This document shows positions 15,975 through 26,830 of a stretch of 64,000 nt of DNA, one piece after another. Position numbers and translations under genes: made by a program. The notes below the pieces were generated by a model that was not told the DNA's origin, did no database searches, and was given only the letters and a program-made list of their open reading frames with translations. Position 1 is the first letter of the stretch. Every line of letters begins with the position of its first letter. This stretch comes from DYRB01 sp963845265 (GTDB lineage: Bacteria; Pseudomonadota; Gammaproteobacteria; Chromatiales; Chromatiaceae). The stretch spans positions 1 to 64,000 of the forward strand of contig CAWJRN010000031.1 of NCBI GenBank assembly GCA_963845265.1. The letters run 5' to 3'.

Positions 15975-17144
15975 TCAGAGCTTCAGCTTGCCCGGGAAGT
16001 AGTGGTTATACGCCAGGGCGTAGTCCGGCGCGTTCATCAGCTCGTAGTACACGACGCGCTGGACCCAGGCGCGCTGGCTGTCGAGGACCTTCTTGATGAA
16101 CGGGTCCTTCTCCAGCTCCGGAATGATGCCATCCCAGGCCTTGAGTTCTGCATCCAGGATATCCTGCGACGTACGCTCGACCTTCACGCCATCCTTCTCC
16201 TGCAACGTCTGCAGGTCCTTGGAGTAGTTGTCCATCGCCATCGCGGTATTTGACGTGCTGGCGGCCTCGACGCCGTACTTCAGGATTGCCTTCAGGTCGT
16301 CATCGAGGTCGTCGAAGAAGTCCTTGTTGAACAGGAACTCGAAGCTCTCGCTGGCCTGGTGGTAGGACGAGAGGTAGTAGTACTTTGCCACGTCCTGGGC
16401 GCCGAAACGCATGTCCGACGACGGGTTGTTGAACTCGAAGGCATCGATCACGCCGCGCTCCATGGCCGGGACGATCTCGCCGCCCGGCAGCTGGGCGACG
16501 CTCATGCCCATTTTCTGCATCAGGTCGGCGGCGAGGCCCACGGTGCGGTACTTGAGACCATTCAGCTCCGCGGCCGTCGTGACCGGCTTCTTGAACCAAC
16601 CCAGCGGCTGGGCGAACATCGGGAAGCCGAGGAAGCCGTAGATGTTCATCTTCATGATGTCTTGGGTCAGCTCACGGTACAGCTCCGAGCCGCCACCGGT
16701 GTTGAACCAAGCCAGCATGGTCGTGGCGCTGCCGCCGAACACCGGTCCGGTGCCGAACAGTGAGGCGGCCTTGTGCTTGCCGTACCAGTACACCGGCACG
16801 GTATGCGCCGCGTCGAGCACGCCGTCGTTGACGGCATCCATGACCTGGAACGCCTGGACCACTGCGCCGGCCGGCAACAGGTCGATCTTCAAGCGGCCGC
16901 CGGACATGCGCTCGACCCGCTCCACGTACTGGCGGGCGAAATCCATCCAGATGTCGGATGCCGGCCAGGAGGTCTGCATCTTGACCACCTTCGGTGCGGC
17001 GGCGGTCACGACTGCCGGCGCGGCGAACGTGCCCGTTGCGACGCCCGCCGCAGCGGCAAGGCTGCCCTTCAGGAATCGACGTCTGCCAGCTTCTTGGCCC
17101 GTGCTGGGGTCTGCGGCTCCGGTGTCATGTTTTTCTTCGGTCAT
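15975..17144 (-). CDS. dctP: TRAP transporter substrate-binding protein, TakP/DctP family
   Basis: A periplasmic solute-binding protein of 389 residues. The N-terminus has a Tat-type signal (GRRRFLKGSLAAAAG). Features of the TakP-like branch include LLPAGAVVQAFQVMDAVNDG, the substrate-contact region FNTGGGSELY, LKYRTVGLAADLMQKMG, and FNNPSSDMRFG. TakP relatives bind alpha-keto acids or related monocarboxylates, sometimes with Na+. The start ATG at 17144 gives the signal peptide directly. It is the first transporter gene, with a 400-bp gap upstream that could hold a promoter. Confidence 0.9.
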   Translation of the reverse strand: MTEEKHDTGAADPSTGQEAGRRRFLKGSLAAAAGVATGTFAAPAVVTAAAPKVVKMQTSWPASDIWMDFARQYVERVERMSGGRLKIDLLPAGAVVQAFQVMDAVNDGVLDAAHTVPVYWYGKHKAASLFGTGPVFGGSATTMLAWFNTGGGSELYRELTQDIMKMNIYGFLGFPMFAQPLGWFKKPVTTAAELNGLKYRTVGLAADLMQKMGMSVAQLPGGEIVPAMERGVIDAFEFNNPSSDMRFGAQDVAKYYYLSSYHQASESFEFLFNKDFFDDLDDDLKAILKYGVEAASTSNTAMAMDNYSKDLQTLQEKDGVKVERTSQDILDAELKAWDGIIPELEKDPFIKKVLDSQRAWVQRVVYYELMNAPDYALAYNHYFPGKLKL

Positions 17145-17546
17145 CAGTTCTGTTCTCCTGGTCTGGTGATGTTGCCGCAGTAGCGGCCCTGCCCTCCGAG
17201 GAGCCCATCCGAGCATGAACTCATCTCGTTCGGCCCCCTCGTGATCGTCGCTTTCTCCGGAGAGGTTCCCAACGGATCTCACCGCATGAGCGAACTCTTT
17301 GTGTTCGGCATTCGAAACATACTCCGCAGCGGTCTGCGGCTCAAACGCATCGTCCGAGGCCGGCCGAGTCCCGTCCGGCCTGGCAATGAGCGTCATCCGT
17401 GCACGCGCCCTCAGTCGCCGGTTGACGCATCGCTCGATTTGACATCGATCTTGACCCCGGCAACTTTTCCTCGCACAGCAGCAGGACGTGCGGCGCCTGT
17501 GCGACATCGGCTGGACCGCGGACAACTCCCGGACACCTCGCCTCCT
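17145..17546. other. 400-bp gap upstream of dctP; no gene seen
   Basis: I find no convincing coding sequence. AGGAGA lies 9-14 bp before the dctP ATG. The rest could hold a promoter or operator for the transporter genes, but I recognise no boxes and no palindrome. Confidence 0.5.
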
Positions 17547-17948
17547 TCAGGCCGCACAGGCGATGGTCAGCTCGACCGCCGCGCCGAGCGTATTGGCGAC
17601 GATGCAGCCGCGCTCTGCGATCGTCACCAGCTTCTGCAACTGGTCCGGCGGTTCGCAACTCCCGCTCACCGTCATGTGGATGGCGACGTAGCGCGGCGGT
17701 GCATCGGCAAGCTCGCCGGCGATCTCCGCCTTGACGTCCCGCAGGACGATGTCGCGCGCCTTGGCGGCGGCCAGCAGGGTGCTCATGAAGCAGCCGCCGA
17801 GGCCCATTAGCAGCGCCTCGCCGCCCATCGGGCCCTTGTCCTGACCCCCCTTGGCCTCCGGCCGGTCGATGGTGAGCCGATGGTCGCGCGCCTCGGCCCT
17901 GGAGGCGGAGTGGTCGAGCTGTGTGACGCTGATGTGTACTGTAGGCAT
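17547..17948 (-). CDS. OsmC/Ohr-family protein
   Basis: A 133-residue OsmC-like protein with the two conserved redox cysteines, one in GLGGCFMSTLLAAA and one in IAERGCIVANTL. Family members reduce organic hydroperoxides; some, including those near catabolic genes, have unknown substrates. It lies 45 bp after glxR on the same strand and is likely co-transcribed with it. Confidence 0.88.
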   Translation of the reverse strand: MPTVHISVTQLDHSASRAEARDHRLTIDRPEAKGGQDKGPMGGEALLMGLGGCFMSTLLAAAKARDIVLRDVKAEIAGELADAPPRYVAIHMTVSGSCEPPDQLQKLVTIAERGCIVANTLGAAVELTIACAA

Positions 17949-17992
17949 CTGGCGATTCCCCCGACGGGTGGTGGCGTTGGGACTATCGCGGT

Positions 17993-18878
17993 TCAGGCGA
18001 TGTCGTGATTGGCGAGTAGCTCCAGGGCCTTCGCCATGGCGGAATGATCCAGCCCCGACCAGCCCTGCGCTGCGCAGGCGTTCAACAACTCCTGCGCGGT
18101 GGCCGTGTTGGGCAGGCTGACGCCGAGCGCCCGTGCGCCCGACAGGGCCAGGTTGAGGTCCTTCTGGTGCAGGTCGATGCGAAAGCCGGGGTCGAAGGTG
18201 CGCTTGATCATGCGCTCGCCGTGGACCTCGAGGATCTTGGAGCCGGCGAAGCCGCCCATCAGCGCCTCGCGCACCCGCGCCGGATCGACGCCGGCCTTGG
18301 AGGCGAACAGCAGGGCCTCGCCGACCGCCTCGATGGTGAGGGCGACGATGATCTGGTTGGCGACCTTGCAGGTCTGCCCGGCCCCGTTGTCGCCGACAAG
18401 TGTGATGTTCTTGCCCATGAGTTCGAGCAGCGGGCGGGCACGCCCGAAGGCCGCCTGTGTGCCGCCGACCATGATGGTGAGCGTAGCCGCCTTGGCACCG
18501 ACCTCCCCCCCGGAGACCGGCGCGTCCAGGTAGTCGCAGCCGGCGGCCTCGATCCGCGCCGCGAACACCTTGGTCTCGATCGGCGAGATCGAGCTCATGT
18601 CGATCACCAGCTTCCCGGCGCTCAGGCCCTCGGCGACGCCCTGGTCACCGAACAGGGCATCGGCGACGTGCGGGGTGTCCGGCACCATCAGGATGACGAC
18701 CTCGGCCCGCTCGGCCAGCTCGCGGCGGGTGGCGCACGACTTGCGCGCCGCTCGTCAGCAGCTCCTCGGGCAGCGGCGAGCGATGCCGGTAGAGCAACAG
18801 CTCATGGCCCCCGTCCTGCAGGTGTCTTGCCATGTGCCGACCCATGATGCCGGCGCCGATGAAGCCAATCTTGTTCAT
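17993..18878 (-). pseudogene. glxR: 2-hydroxy-3-oxopropionate (tartronate semialdehyde) reductase, frameshifted
   Basis: A beta-hydroxyacid dehydrogenase that reduces tartronate semialdehyde to D-glycerate. The match to E. coli GlxR is close: MNKIGFIGAGIMG, IDMSSISPIETK, LDAPVSGGEVGA, the catalytic Lys region QTCKVANQIIVALTIEAV, and HGERMIKRTFDPGF. The first 60 residues are in one frame and the rest in another. One extra base near 18722-18730 (a GGCGGG run) explains the break and restores HPRELAERAEV. This is either a recent mutation or an assembly error; the rest of the protein is intact. It lies 31 bp after mmsA. Confidence 0.85.
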
Positions 18879-18909
18879 GTCGGGGGATGCTCCGTCGTCG
18901 GCCGGCCGC

Positions 18910-20409
<1,500 letters not shown>

Positions 20410-20497
20410 GCAAGCTTCCTCAGATGGCGATAGGGCTTAGTCTATGGGGACTCGTTCCGGCCAAGTTTAAACACATGTAACTGTAGAGGTGGGGATC

Positions 20498-20996
20498 ATG
20501 GCGAAGATTTCTTCGAGGGGCGAGATCGTGGAGACCAGCGGCGAGCTGCCCGAGGTGGGCAGTGCCGCCCCACCCTTTTCGCTGCGCAAGGCGGACCTGT
20601 CGGTGGTCACCCTGTCGGATTATCGCAGGCTCACGGTTGGTGCTGAACATCTTCCCCAGCATCGACACACCGACCTGCGCCAAGTCCGTGCGTCAGTTCA
20701 ACGAGCGCGCGGCGAGCATGCCCAATACCAGGGTGCTGTGCGTGTCGGCCGATCTGCCCTTCGCGCTGAGCCGCTTCTGTGGCGCCGAGGGCATCGAAAA
20801 CGTCGAGACTGCCTCGGTCTACCGAGCGCCCGAGTTCGGGCTGGACTACGGCGTCTACATGGCGGAGGGGCGTCTGGGTGGCCTGCTGGCCCGTGCCGTG
20901 GTCGTCATCGACGAGTCCGGTCAGGTGATCCACCGCGAGCTGGTGCCCGAGATCGCGCAGGAGCCCGACTACGAGGCGGTGATCGGCGCGCTGTAG
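20498..20996 (+). pseudogene. tpx: thiol peroxidase, frameshifted
   Basis: Atypical 2-Cys peroxiredoxin that reduces hydroperoxides. The N-terminal part (PEVGSAAPPFSLRKADLS) is in the frame of the ATG at 20498, which has AGAGGTGG upstream. The remainder (LVLNIFPSIDTPTCAKSV with the peroxidatic Cys, resolving Cys in RFCGAEGIENV, GLLARAVVVID) is in another frame. Removing one G of the GG at 20635-20636 joins them as RRLTLVLNIFP, so one extra base explains the break. Everything else fits a full 165-residue Tpx. It is divergent from mmsA. Confidence 0.88.
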
Positions 20997-21060
20997 TCTG
21001 GCGTGGGTCGGCGTCGCCTGGAAACGCGAAGCGAGCGTGACGCCTAAGAAGAGCAGTTCA

Positions 21061-21190
21061 GCCGCAAATGAACGCAAATGGACGCAAATAAACAAGGACT
21101 TAGTGTCGGGGCCCGGCTCACCCTGCGTGTGGCATCTGGGCTTTCCCTATGTTTTTGAACTATTTGCGTTCATTTGCGCGATTTGCGGCC
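21061..21190. repeat. inverted intergenic repeat rich in GCAAAT units
   Basis: The left arm GCCGCAAATGAACGCAAAT (21061 on, to 21092) is mirrored by ATTTGCGTTCATTTGCG...ATTTGCGGCC (21160-21190). Repeats of this appearance are widespread between genes in many bacteria. It is probably structural or a transcription stop between tpx and the convergent methyltransferase. Confidence 0.65.
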
Positions 21191-21236
21191 GAATTACTTT
21201 TTCCAGGTGGACAGGCAGTGATTTTGGCCGCGAATG

Positions 21237-22103
21237 TCAACTCAGGCGGGCGATACAGCAGGCAACATAGGGTCCCAGCGGCTCGGCGCTGTCGTCGAAA
21301 CGCCGAATCCTGGTGCTGAAACCCACGCGCGCGAGGATCTCGCTCAGTTCCCGGGTGGAGACCGGGTAATCCCGCTGCCGCATATGTGCAACCGTCGCCG
21401 CGGTACCTTCGGCATCACCGCCACGGCCAATGACGGCTCGCCCCATACGTTCCAGGTAGTCCCGGCGCCAGGCCGGCTCGCCGGAAGCGGTGTCTTCGGG
21501 GACGTCCAGCGTGGCGATTCCTGCGGTCGCAAGCCGTAAGGCATCGACCAATCGGAACGACTCGGCGGGGTTGTCCGGATTCACATCGGGCCGCCGGCGA
21601 TACGCCGGAGCGTCCGGGCGGTAAACGTCGTGGCTGATGAGCAGCCCGTCAGCGGCGAGGAGCCCACGCAACTGCCTGGCGAGGTAGAGCAGTTCCTCCG
21701 GGTTGCCGTGATGAAGGTTCATGCCGCTGAAGATCAGGTCGTGCTCGCCGGAAATCCCGAGCGGGAGCAGGTCCCACGCATTGCCCTCCAGGACGCGGAC
21801 GGCGCGGACATTGGCGGGAAACTCAAACCCGGTGGAGGCAAGCTCCACCTGGTCGGGATTGATGTCGACACCCGTGTACTCGAACGTCCGCTGGTGAAAG
21901 TTGGCCATCACCCCGGCGATCGCCATGGGCCACCCGCCGCAGGCCAGGTCCAACACCTTGATTGGTTTGTCGAGCGCGCGCCCTCGAAGCAGAAACGCAA
22001 GACCTTCTGTCGCAACCTCGGCCGCCTCCCGGTGAAGCAGCACGTTGCAATCCAGAAGGAACCGGTAATAACCACTGCGGCTGAACAGCTCTTCTCGGCG
22101 CAT
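21237..22103 (-). CDS. class I SAM-dependent methyltransferase, substrate unknown
   Basis: A protein of about 288 residues with a Rossmann methyltransferase core: motif I VLDLACGGWP, the acidic residue in YTGVDINPDQVE, then NAWDLLPLG, DLIFSGMNLHHG and LLISHDVYRP. The C-terminal 90 residues contain STRELSEILARVGF. The ATG at 22103 is my choice; the frame is open further upstream to a TTG at 22250 but that stretch looks non-coding. No neighbour points to a substrate; it is a lone gene. Confidence 0.7.
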   Translation of the reverse strand: MRREELFSRSGYYRFLLDCNVLLHREAAEVATEGLAFLLRGRALDKPIKVLDLACGGWPMAIAGVMANFHQRTFEYTGVDINPDQVELASTGFEFPANVRAVRVLEGNAWDLLPLGISGEHDLIFSGMNLHHGNPEELLYLARQLRGLLAADGLLISHDVYRPDAPAYRRRPDVNPDNPAESFRLVDALRLATAGIATLDVPEDTASGEPAWRRDYLERMGRAVIGRGGDAEGTAATVAHMRQRDYPVSTRELSEILARVGFSTRIRRFDDSAEPLGPYVACCIARLS

Positions 22104-22887
22104 TCCGTCGTTCTCGGGTGAAAAGGGGCCTAGTTCGGGAAGGGGAAAAACCGGTTCTGCGCTGTCACCGTGCGAGTCGTGCCATCGGCACTCCTTGTGC
22201 CCCACCCGAATTCCGGCAGAATTCCGGGACTTCCCGTCATTTCTGGGCAATTCCGGGGGAGAGTTTACCTAGTTCGGGGTTGGAATTCCGCGCACAGCGG
22301 ATGTAACTCGACTCGTGGACCTGGCCAGCATCCGCCGTCCACGGAACAATTGCGGAGACCGTACGGCCTGGCAAGGCCGGGGGTTCTAGCTGTGGGGATC
22401 CCGCCTGGGTCGTGCGCCGCGAGCCCGGTATCGAGCCTTGAGGCGCGGCCGGTAACGGGCGCATTGATCCGTAAGACGGACAAGGGTCTCCAGCGGCCAG
22501 AAAGCACACGCGACGCCGGAGCGTCGGGGTTTGCTCCCACGCTGGAGAGGCTGGGCAAGTATTCCCGTAGGATGGGTAGAGCGCAGCGAAACCCGTCGTT
22601 GTCAGGCACCTAAGCCGTTGAGTGCTGGGTTTCGCTGCGCTCAACCCAGCCTCTCGGATCGGGCGTGAGACCGGTCCCAGACGAATACTTGCCCATTCGC
22701 TGGAGCGTGGGACCCACGAGCTCCGCGAAGCAGTAGGTTCAACAGGCGGGCTGCGAACCGGGGCGTACCGCCCAGCCCCAGGAAAACCCCAACCCAGGTT
22801 CCAGAAGATCGGCATGGCAGCGGGACAGCACCCGACATATGATCGGCGCGCTGGCATAACGACATCATCACCACTGGAGACCCCACC
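22104..22887. other. 780-bp intergenic region with nested inverted repeats
   Basis: No gene is seen. The main content is the nested repeat at 22535-22712, described separately. The last 150 bp probably carry the promoter of the DsrE-like gene, but no good boxes are visible. Confidence 0.5.
22535..22712. repeat. nested inverted-repeat element containing repeat copy 2
   Basis: The outer arms are 30 bp: TCCCACGCTGGAGAGGCTGG... (22535-22564) and the near reverse complement ...GCTGGAGCGTGGGA (22683-22712), matching at roughly four fifths of positions. Inside, 22567-22655 is the same kind of palindrome as at 10779-10863 (AGCGAAACCC / GCTGGGTTTCGCTGCGCTCAA). The whole looks like a non-autonomous mobile repeat or two repeats inserted one in another. 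Confidence 0.55.
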
Positions 22888-23307
22888 ATGCTCAAGACCC
22901 GACTGCTTGCCCTGCTGTTTACCCTCATGGTCGCCCTACCCGCCTTTGCCGCGGACAAGACCAAGGTGGTCTACCACCTCTCGGACCCGGACAAGGCCGC
23001 GTTCGTCCTCAACAATATCCGCAACCACATTGATGGTGTGGGCGGTCCCGCGAATGTGAAGATTGTCCTGGTCATGCATGGCCCGGTGGTCAAGTCCTTC
23101 ACCGACATCGACGCCGTGGACAAGACCCGCAATGCGGTCAAGAAGTTGCAGGACGACGGCGTGGAGGTCGATGTGTGCGCCAACAGCCTGAAGTCCTTCG
23201 ATCTCGCCATGGATGAGATGCTCCCGGGCCTGGTGGAGGCCACCCATGGCGGGGTGGTGCGCATCGCCGAGTTGCAGGGCGACGGCTACGTCTACATCCG
23301 GCCCTAA
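22888..23307 (+). CDS. exported DsrE/DsrF-like protein
   Basis: A 139-residue protein with a signal peptide (MLKTRLLALLFTLMVALPAFA, cleavage after AFA), then a DsrE-fold domain: KVVYHLSDPDKAAFVLNNI, VKIVLVMHGPVVKSF, and the Cys segment VDVCANSLKSF (about residue 98). DsrE-family proteins carry sulfur as persulfide on a conserved Cys; exported forms are common in sulfur-oxidising Chromatiales, but their partners are not settled. The next gene starts 3 bp after its stop. Confidence 0.82.
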   Translation: MLKTRLLALLFTLMVALPAFAADKTKVVYHLSDPDKAAFVLNNIRNHIDGVGGPANVKIVLVMHGPVVKSFTDIDAVDKTRNAVKKLQDDGVEVDVCANSLKSFDLAMDEMLPGLVEATHGGVVRIAELQGDGYVYIRP

Positions 23308-23310
23308 ACC

Positions 23311-23700
23311 ATGTCCCGCCGGGAGGTGATCGAGCCGTTCGTCCGTCGCCAGTTGGGCTGCACCTGCCCGGCGGAGGTCTTCGAGCGAATCGATGAAAGC
23401 CCGGTGCGGATGGCCGGGCTCACACACATCGGCAGGCGCATCGCCATCGGCGGACGCCTGCTGGTGTATGTGCTGGACACGGACGACGCAGATAGGGTCC
23501 TGGTACAGCTGCCCGATTGGCTGGCGGCGGGCCGCGCCGAGCGCGATGCCGCGGCCATGAACCGTCTGCGCCTGGTCGTGGTCACCAGCGACCCGGACGC
23601 CCTGGGTCCGGCGCTCAAGGCCCGCTTCGACGCCCTACCCGGGCGGGACGAGCGCACCCACCTTCATGTACTTCCCCGCTCGGCCGTCTCCGACCTATGA
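23311..23700 (+). CDS. uncharacterised protein with GCTCP motif, paired with the DsrE-like gene
   Basis: A 129-residue cytoplasmic protein without a signal. Near the N-terminus it has RRQLGCTCPAEVFERI, a CxC-Pro motif that could bind a metal or carry a thiol. The middle is beta-rich (RRIAIGGRLLVYVLDTDD) and the end alternates strands and helices (NRLRLVVVTSDPDALGP). I do not recognise the family. The 3-bp spacing after the DsrE-like gene argues for a joint role, possibly in thiol or sulfur chemistry; this is inference. Confidence 0.7.
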   Translation: MSRREVIEPFVRRQLGCTCPAEVFERIDESPVRMAGLTHIGRRIAIGGRLLVYVLDTDDADRVLVQLPDWLAAGRAERDAAAMNRLRLVVVTSDPDALGPALKARFDALPGRDERTHLHVLPRSAVSDL

Positions 23701-23978
23701 GGCCAGGACACTCGGCCGGTCACTTGGCCGACCGCACACACAGTTGTCGGCTGGATAAGCGTCGATGCAGCGACAACCGAGATGTTGTCGGAGGTTGAGC
23801 CAAACTCCCGAGGCCGAGGGAGCCCACGTAACGGCGCACCAGCTGATCCCAAAAGCACTGGTTCGAGGCATTGACCCCAGACAGATACAGTTGCCTTGAC
23901 TCACCGGCTTGGCACCAGCCCTGGTATCTGTTAAATGGTTTGGTGGATACTGATCTACCCATCATTGGGGAGCCCCGC

Positions 23979-24992
23979 ATGCCCGCCGCTAACCAAGACC
24001 GCCCCGGCGCTCTGATCGACCGCTTCGGTCGCCGCGTGACCTACCTGCGTATCTCGGTCACCGACCGTTGCGACTTCCGTTGCGTCTATTGCATGGAGCC
24101 GGACCAGCGCTTCACTCCCAGGGACGAGGTCCTGACCCTGGAGGAGATCCAGACCATCGTCAGCACCTTCGTCGGTCTGGGGGTGCGCAAGATCCGCCTC
24201 ACCGGCGGCGAGCCCTTGGTGCGTCCGGGTGTGGCGGGCCTGATGCGCCATATCACCGCCCAACGGGGTCTGGATGAGTTGGTCATCACCACCAACGGCT
24301 CCCAACTCCCGGCCTTGGCCGAAGACATCCGCGCCGCCGGGGTGCGGCGCATCAACATCAGCCTCGACAGCCTGGATCCGGAGCGCTTCCGACGCATCAC
24401 CCGCAAGGGCGACCTTGGCCGGGTCTTGGAGGGCATCGACGCCGCCATCGCCGCCGGCTTCGAGCGCATCAAGCTCAACGCCGTCATCCTGCGCGGGCGT
24501 AACCACGACGAGGTCCCGAACCTGGTCGCCTTCGCCGTGGCCAAGGGCATCAACATCAGCTTCATCGAGGAGATGCCGCTGGGGGTCATCGGCGACCACG
24601 ATCGGGCCGAGTCCTTCTATTCCAGCGAGCAGATTCGGACCGACCTCGCCCCGCACTTCGATCTGGTCCCCACCACCGAGACCACCGGCGGCCCGGCCCG
24701 CTACTACCGCATCCCCGGTGCAGAGACCCGGGTCGGCTTCATCTCCCCCCACACCCACAATTTCTGCAGCGACTGCAATCGGGTGCGGGTCACGGCCGAG
24801 GGCCGGCTGTTACTTTGCCTGGGCCAGGAGCACTCCCTGGATCTGCGCGCCATCCTACGCCGGCACCCCGGGGACACCGCCCGCCTGGAGCAGGCCATCT
24901 GCGAGGCCATGCAGATCAAGCCCGAGGGACATGAGTTCGATATCCAGGCACAGCCGGTCATCTTCCGGCATATGAATCGGACTGGGGGCTAG
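23979..24992 (+). CDS. moaA: GTP 3',8-cyclase
   Basis: Radical SAM enzyme that starts molybdenum cofactor synthesis with MoaC. It has CDFRCVYC (CxxxCxxC) near residue 30, TGGEPLVRPG, NISLDSLDPERF, and the second cluster CSDCNRVRVTAEGRLLLC. It ends with Gly-Gly, needed for activity in MoaA. 337 residues is normal. ATG at 23979 has GGGGAG upstream. The stop codon TAG lies in the tip of the following inverted repeat. Confidence 0.95.
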   Translation: MPAANQDRPGALIDRFGRRVTYLRISVTDRCDFRCVYCMEPDQRFTPRDEVLTLEEIQTIVSTFVGLGVRKIRLTGGEPLVRPGVAGLMRHITAQRGLDELVITTNGSQLPALAEDIRAAGVRRINISLDSLDPERFRRITRKGDLGRVLEGIDAAIAAGFERIKLNAVILRGRNHDEVPNLVAFAVAKGINISFIEEMPLGVIGDHDRAESFYSSEQIRTDLAPHFDLVPTTETTGGPARYYRIPGAETRVGFISPHTHNFCSDCNRVRVTAEGRLLLCLGQEHSLDLRAILRRHPGDTARLEQAICEAMQIKPEGHEFDIQAQPVIFRHMNRTGG

Positions 24993-25157
24993 CAGCCTGT
25001 CGGACTTAGGATGAATCGGCTGCGGAAGCGCGAGGACGGCCCATTTCGCCCCGCTTTTTCGTTACATAGAGCCCACTATGCGCCTCAAAACCGGAACAAA
25101 ATGGCCTCGCCCTCCCACTCCCTCGCTTCGATCCACCTAAGCCCAACAGGCTGCTAG
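24989..25157. mobile_element. MITE-like palindromic element between moaA and a GH57 gene
   Basis: The terminal inverted repeats are about 28 bp: CTAGCAGCCTGTCGGACTTA at the left (24989 on) and the same with three or four changes, inverted, at the right (25130-25157). Inside, GCGAGGACGGCCCATTT is partly mirrored by AAATGGCCTCGC. There is no coding capacity. The left tip supplies the moaA TAG and the right tip the TAG of the convergent GH57 gene. The end sequence resembles transposon ends I have seen in related genomes, but the family is not certain. Confidence 0.6.
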
Positions 25158-26620
25158 GCGTAATCGTACCGGACGATATCGCTCGCTGCGCCGACAGAGC
25201 TCACGCCCATAGTCGGTCCATGCCCCTGCCCCCAGTAGCGGTAGCAACTGGTCTGGGAGCTCATGAGATGGAACAGTGCGTTGCGATAGCGCTGCTCATT
25301 GGTGGGCATGCCGGGCTTGATGACCCGCTCGTTGAACACCGAGCTGGCCTCTTCCATGGGGCCCAGCACATTGTCGTAGCCCTCGACCCAGGACAGGTTG
25401 TTGGTCCAACTCCCACCCTCCATGTGGAAACGGTGATCCGCGGCGCGTAGCTCGGCGATGACCTTTTCCAGGCGCTCCGGCCCGTCACCGGGCTGCATCT
25501 GACCCCAGATCTTGTCGTGGAAGAGGGGCTGAATCTCCGTGAGATCGGACTCCTTGATCCCCAGGGCGAAGAGGTGCTCCAGGTACTCGCTGGCGTTCAT
25601 CATGGGTACGTCGGTGCCGCTGGAGGCACGCACCACCTCGAAAAACTTGTCGGGGAACTCGTTCATCATGACCCCACCGTTCTCGCCATCGGCGATCTGG
25701 GTGACCAGGGGCGGGACTTGATGCCCGGCCAGCTCCAGGCGATTGAGGCCCTGGGCCTCGTACCAGGGCTGCATCTGGGCTACCAGCTTGGTGTCGCTGC
25801 CCTGGGTCTTGACGATGGCGATGATGCTGGCCGTCTCACCCTTGGAGTTGGTGCAGACCAGGCGGTGAGGCAGATGCGGGCGTTCCGGGTGGCGCTGATT
25901 GCTGACCTGTTGGACGGTGTGCTCCTGGACCAGGACCCATTGATAGCCGCAGTCCACCAGGGTCTTGACGAATTCATAGGCAACATCCGGGTGATTGGGC
26001 AGGGCCATCTCGGAGGGGGAGAAGCCGCGCACCCGCTCCAGGGCTTCCCAACCGAAGATGGCCGCGAAGTGGTGCTGGAAGGCGCGCACATGCAGGCGAT
26101 AGTCCTGCACCGGGGTGGAGGGGGCGACCGCATGGCCCCACGGCATGCCGAGCCACTCCACCGCGCCGACATAGTCCGGATTGCAGGTAATGTTCTTCAG
26201 GGCATCGATGGCGTGGTGCTCACCCATGGCACGCAAGCCGTGGAGCAGGGTGCCGGAATACTCCAGCATGCAGCGCGGGGACTTGCCCTCGCCCATGAGC
26301 TGGGGCACGAATTCGCCGATGCGCTTGTAGCACCAGACGAAGGCCGGGGCGTTGTAGTTATCGCCGATGCCCTGGTTCTCCATCATGTACTGGAGATTGC
26401 TGATGATGGCCGCGGTATGCAGATCGCCCCCGCCGGCCGGGATCAGCGGCTGGTGCTGGTGCAGGGCGATGGCGCAGGCGGCGCGCACGGAGCCGAAGGC
26501 CACCCCGCCGTGATAACAATAGAAGTCCTTGTCGCGACCACGGGCGACGGCTTCGGCAACCTGTTGCTCGGCACCGGCGATATTCGGCAGGCCTTCCACG
26601 TATTCGGGTAATGCAGTCAC
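25154..26620 (-). CDS. glycoside hydrolase family 57 protein (1)
   Basis: An alpha-glucan-acting enzyme of 488 residues without a signal peptide, so cytoplasmic. GH57 signatures: HQHQPLIP near residue 54, GFSPSEMALP, TQIADGENGG. The family includes alpha-amylases, 4-alpha-glucanotransferases and branching enzymes; I cannot choose. The N-terminal 45 residues and the Cys/Tyr/Trp-rich end (SSQTSCYRYWGQG) are shared in style with the next GH57 gene (TSCNFYWGEE), so the two may act together on glycogen. The stop lies in the inverted repeat. Confidence 0.85.
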   Translation of the reverse strand: MTALPEYVEGLPNIAGAEQQVAEAVARGRDKDFYCYHGGVAFGSVRAACAIALHQHQPLIPAGGGDLHTAAIISNLQYMMENQGIGDNYNAPAFVWCYKRIGEFVPQLMGEGKSPRCMLEYSGTLLHGLRAMGEHHAIDALKNITCNPDYVGAVEWLGMPWGHAVAPSTPVQDYRLHVRAFQHHFAAIFGWEALERVRGFSPSEMALPNHPDVAYEFVKTLVDCGYQWVLVQEHTVQQVSNQRHPERPHLPHRLVCTNSKGETASIIAIVKTQGSDTKLVAQMQPWYEAQGLNRLELAGHQVPPLVTQIADGENGGVMMNEFPDKFFEVVRASSGTDVPMMNASEYLEHLFALGIKESDLTEIQPLFHDKIWGQMQPGDGPERLEKVIAELRAADHRFHMEGGSWTNNLSWVEGYDNVLGPMEEASSVFNERVIKPGMPTNEQRYRNALFHLMSSQTSCYRYWGQGHGPTMGVSSVGAASDIVRYDYA

Positions 26621-26830
26621 GTTGGGGTCCTCATTAAGAGCGGGGCGGAATGCGAATGGGGTTGTCGGCCAACCCGAGGCGACGGGGAGACTCGTGGTGG
26701 CATTCGGGTCGGTGGTTCTTCACCGAGAAATGGCTCGCGAGCTTACCCGACAAACCGAACGCCTCAGAGTGATCAGTCGCCTATATGGGGATCTCGGACC
26801 CCGGCCCGCGGCGAAGCGCGGACCAGGCAC

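Noticed and set aside
23701..23978. Moco riboswitch before moaA
   Set aside because: I looked for the conserved Moco RNA pairing pattern but could not build it from the sequence; a covariance-model search would decide.
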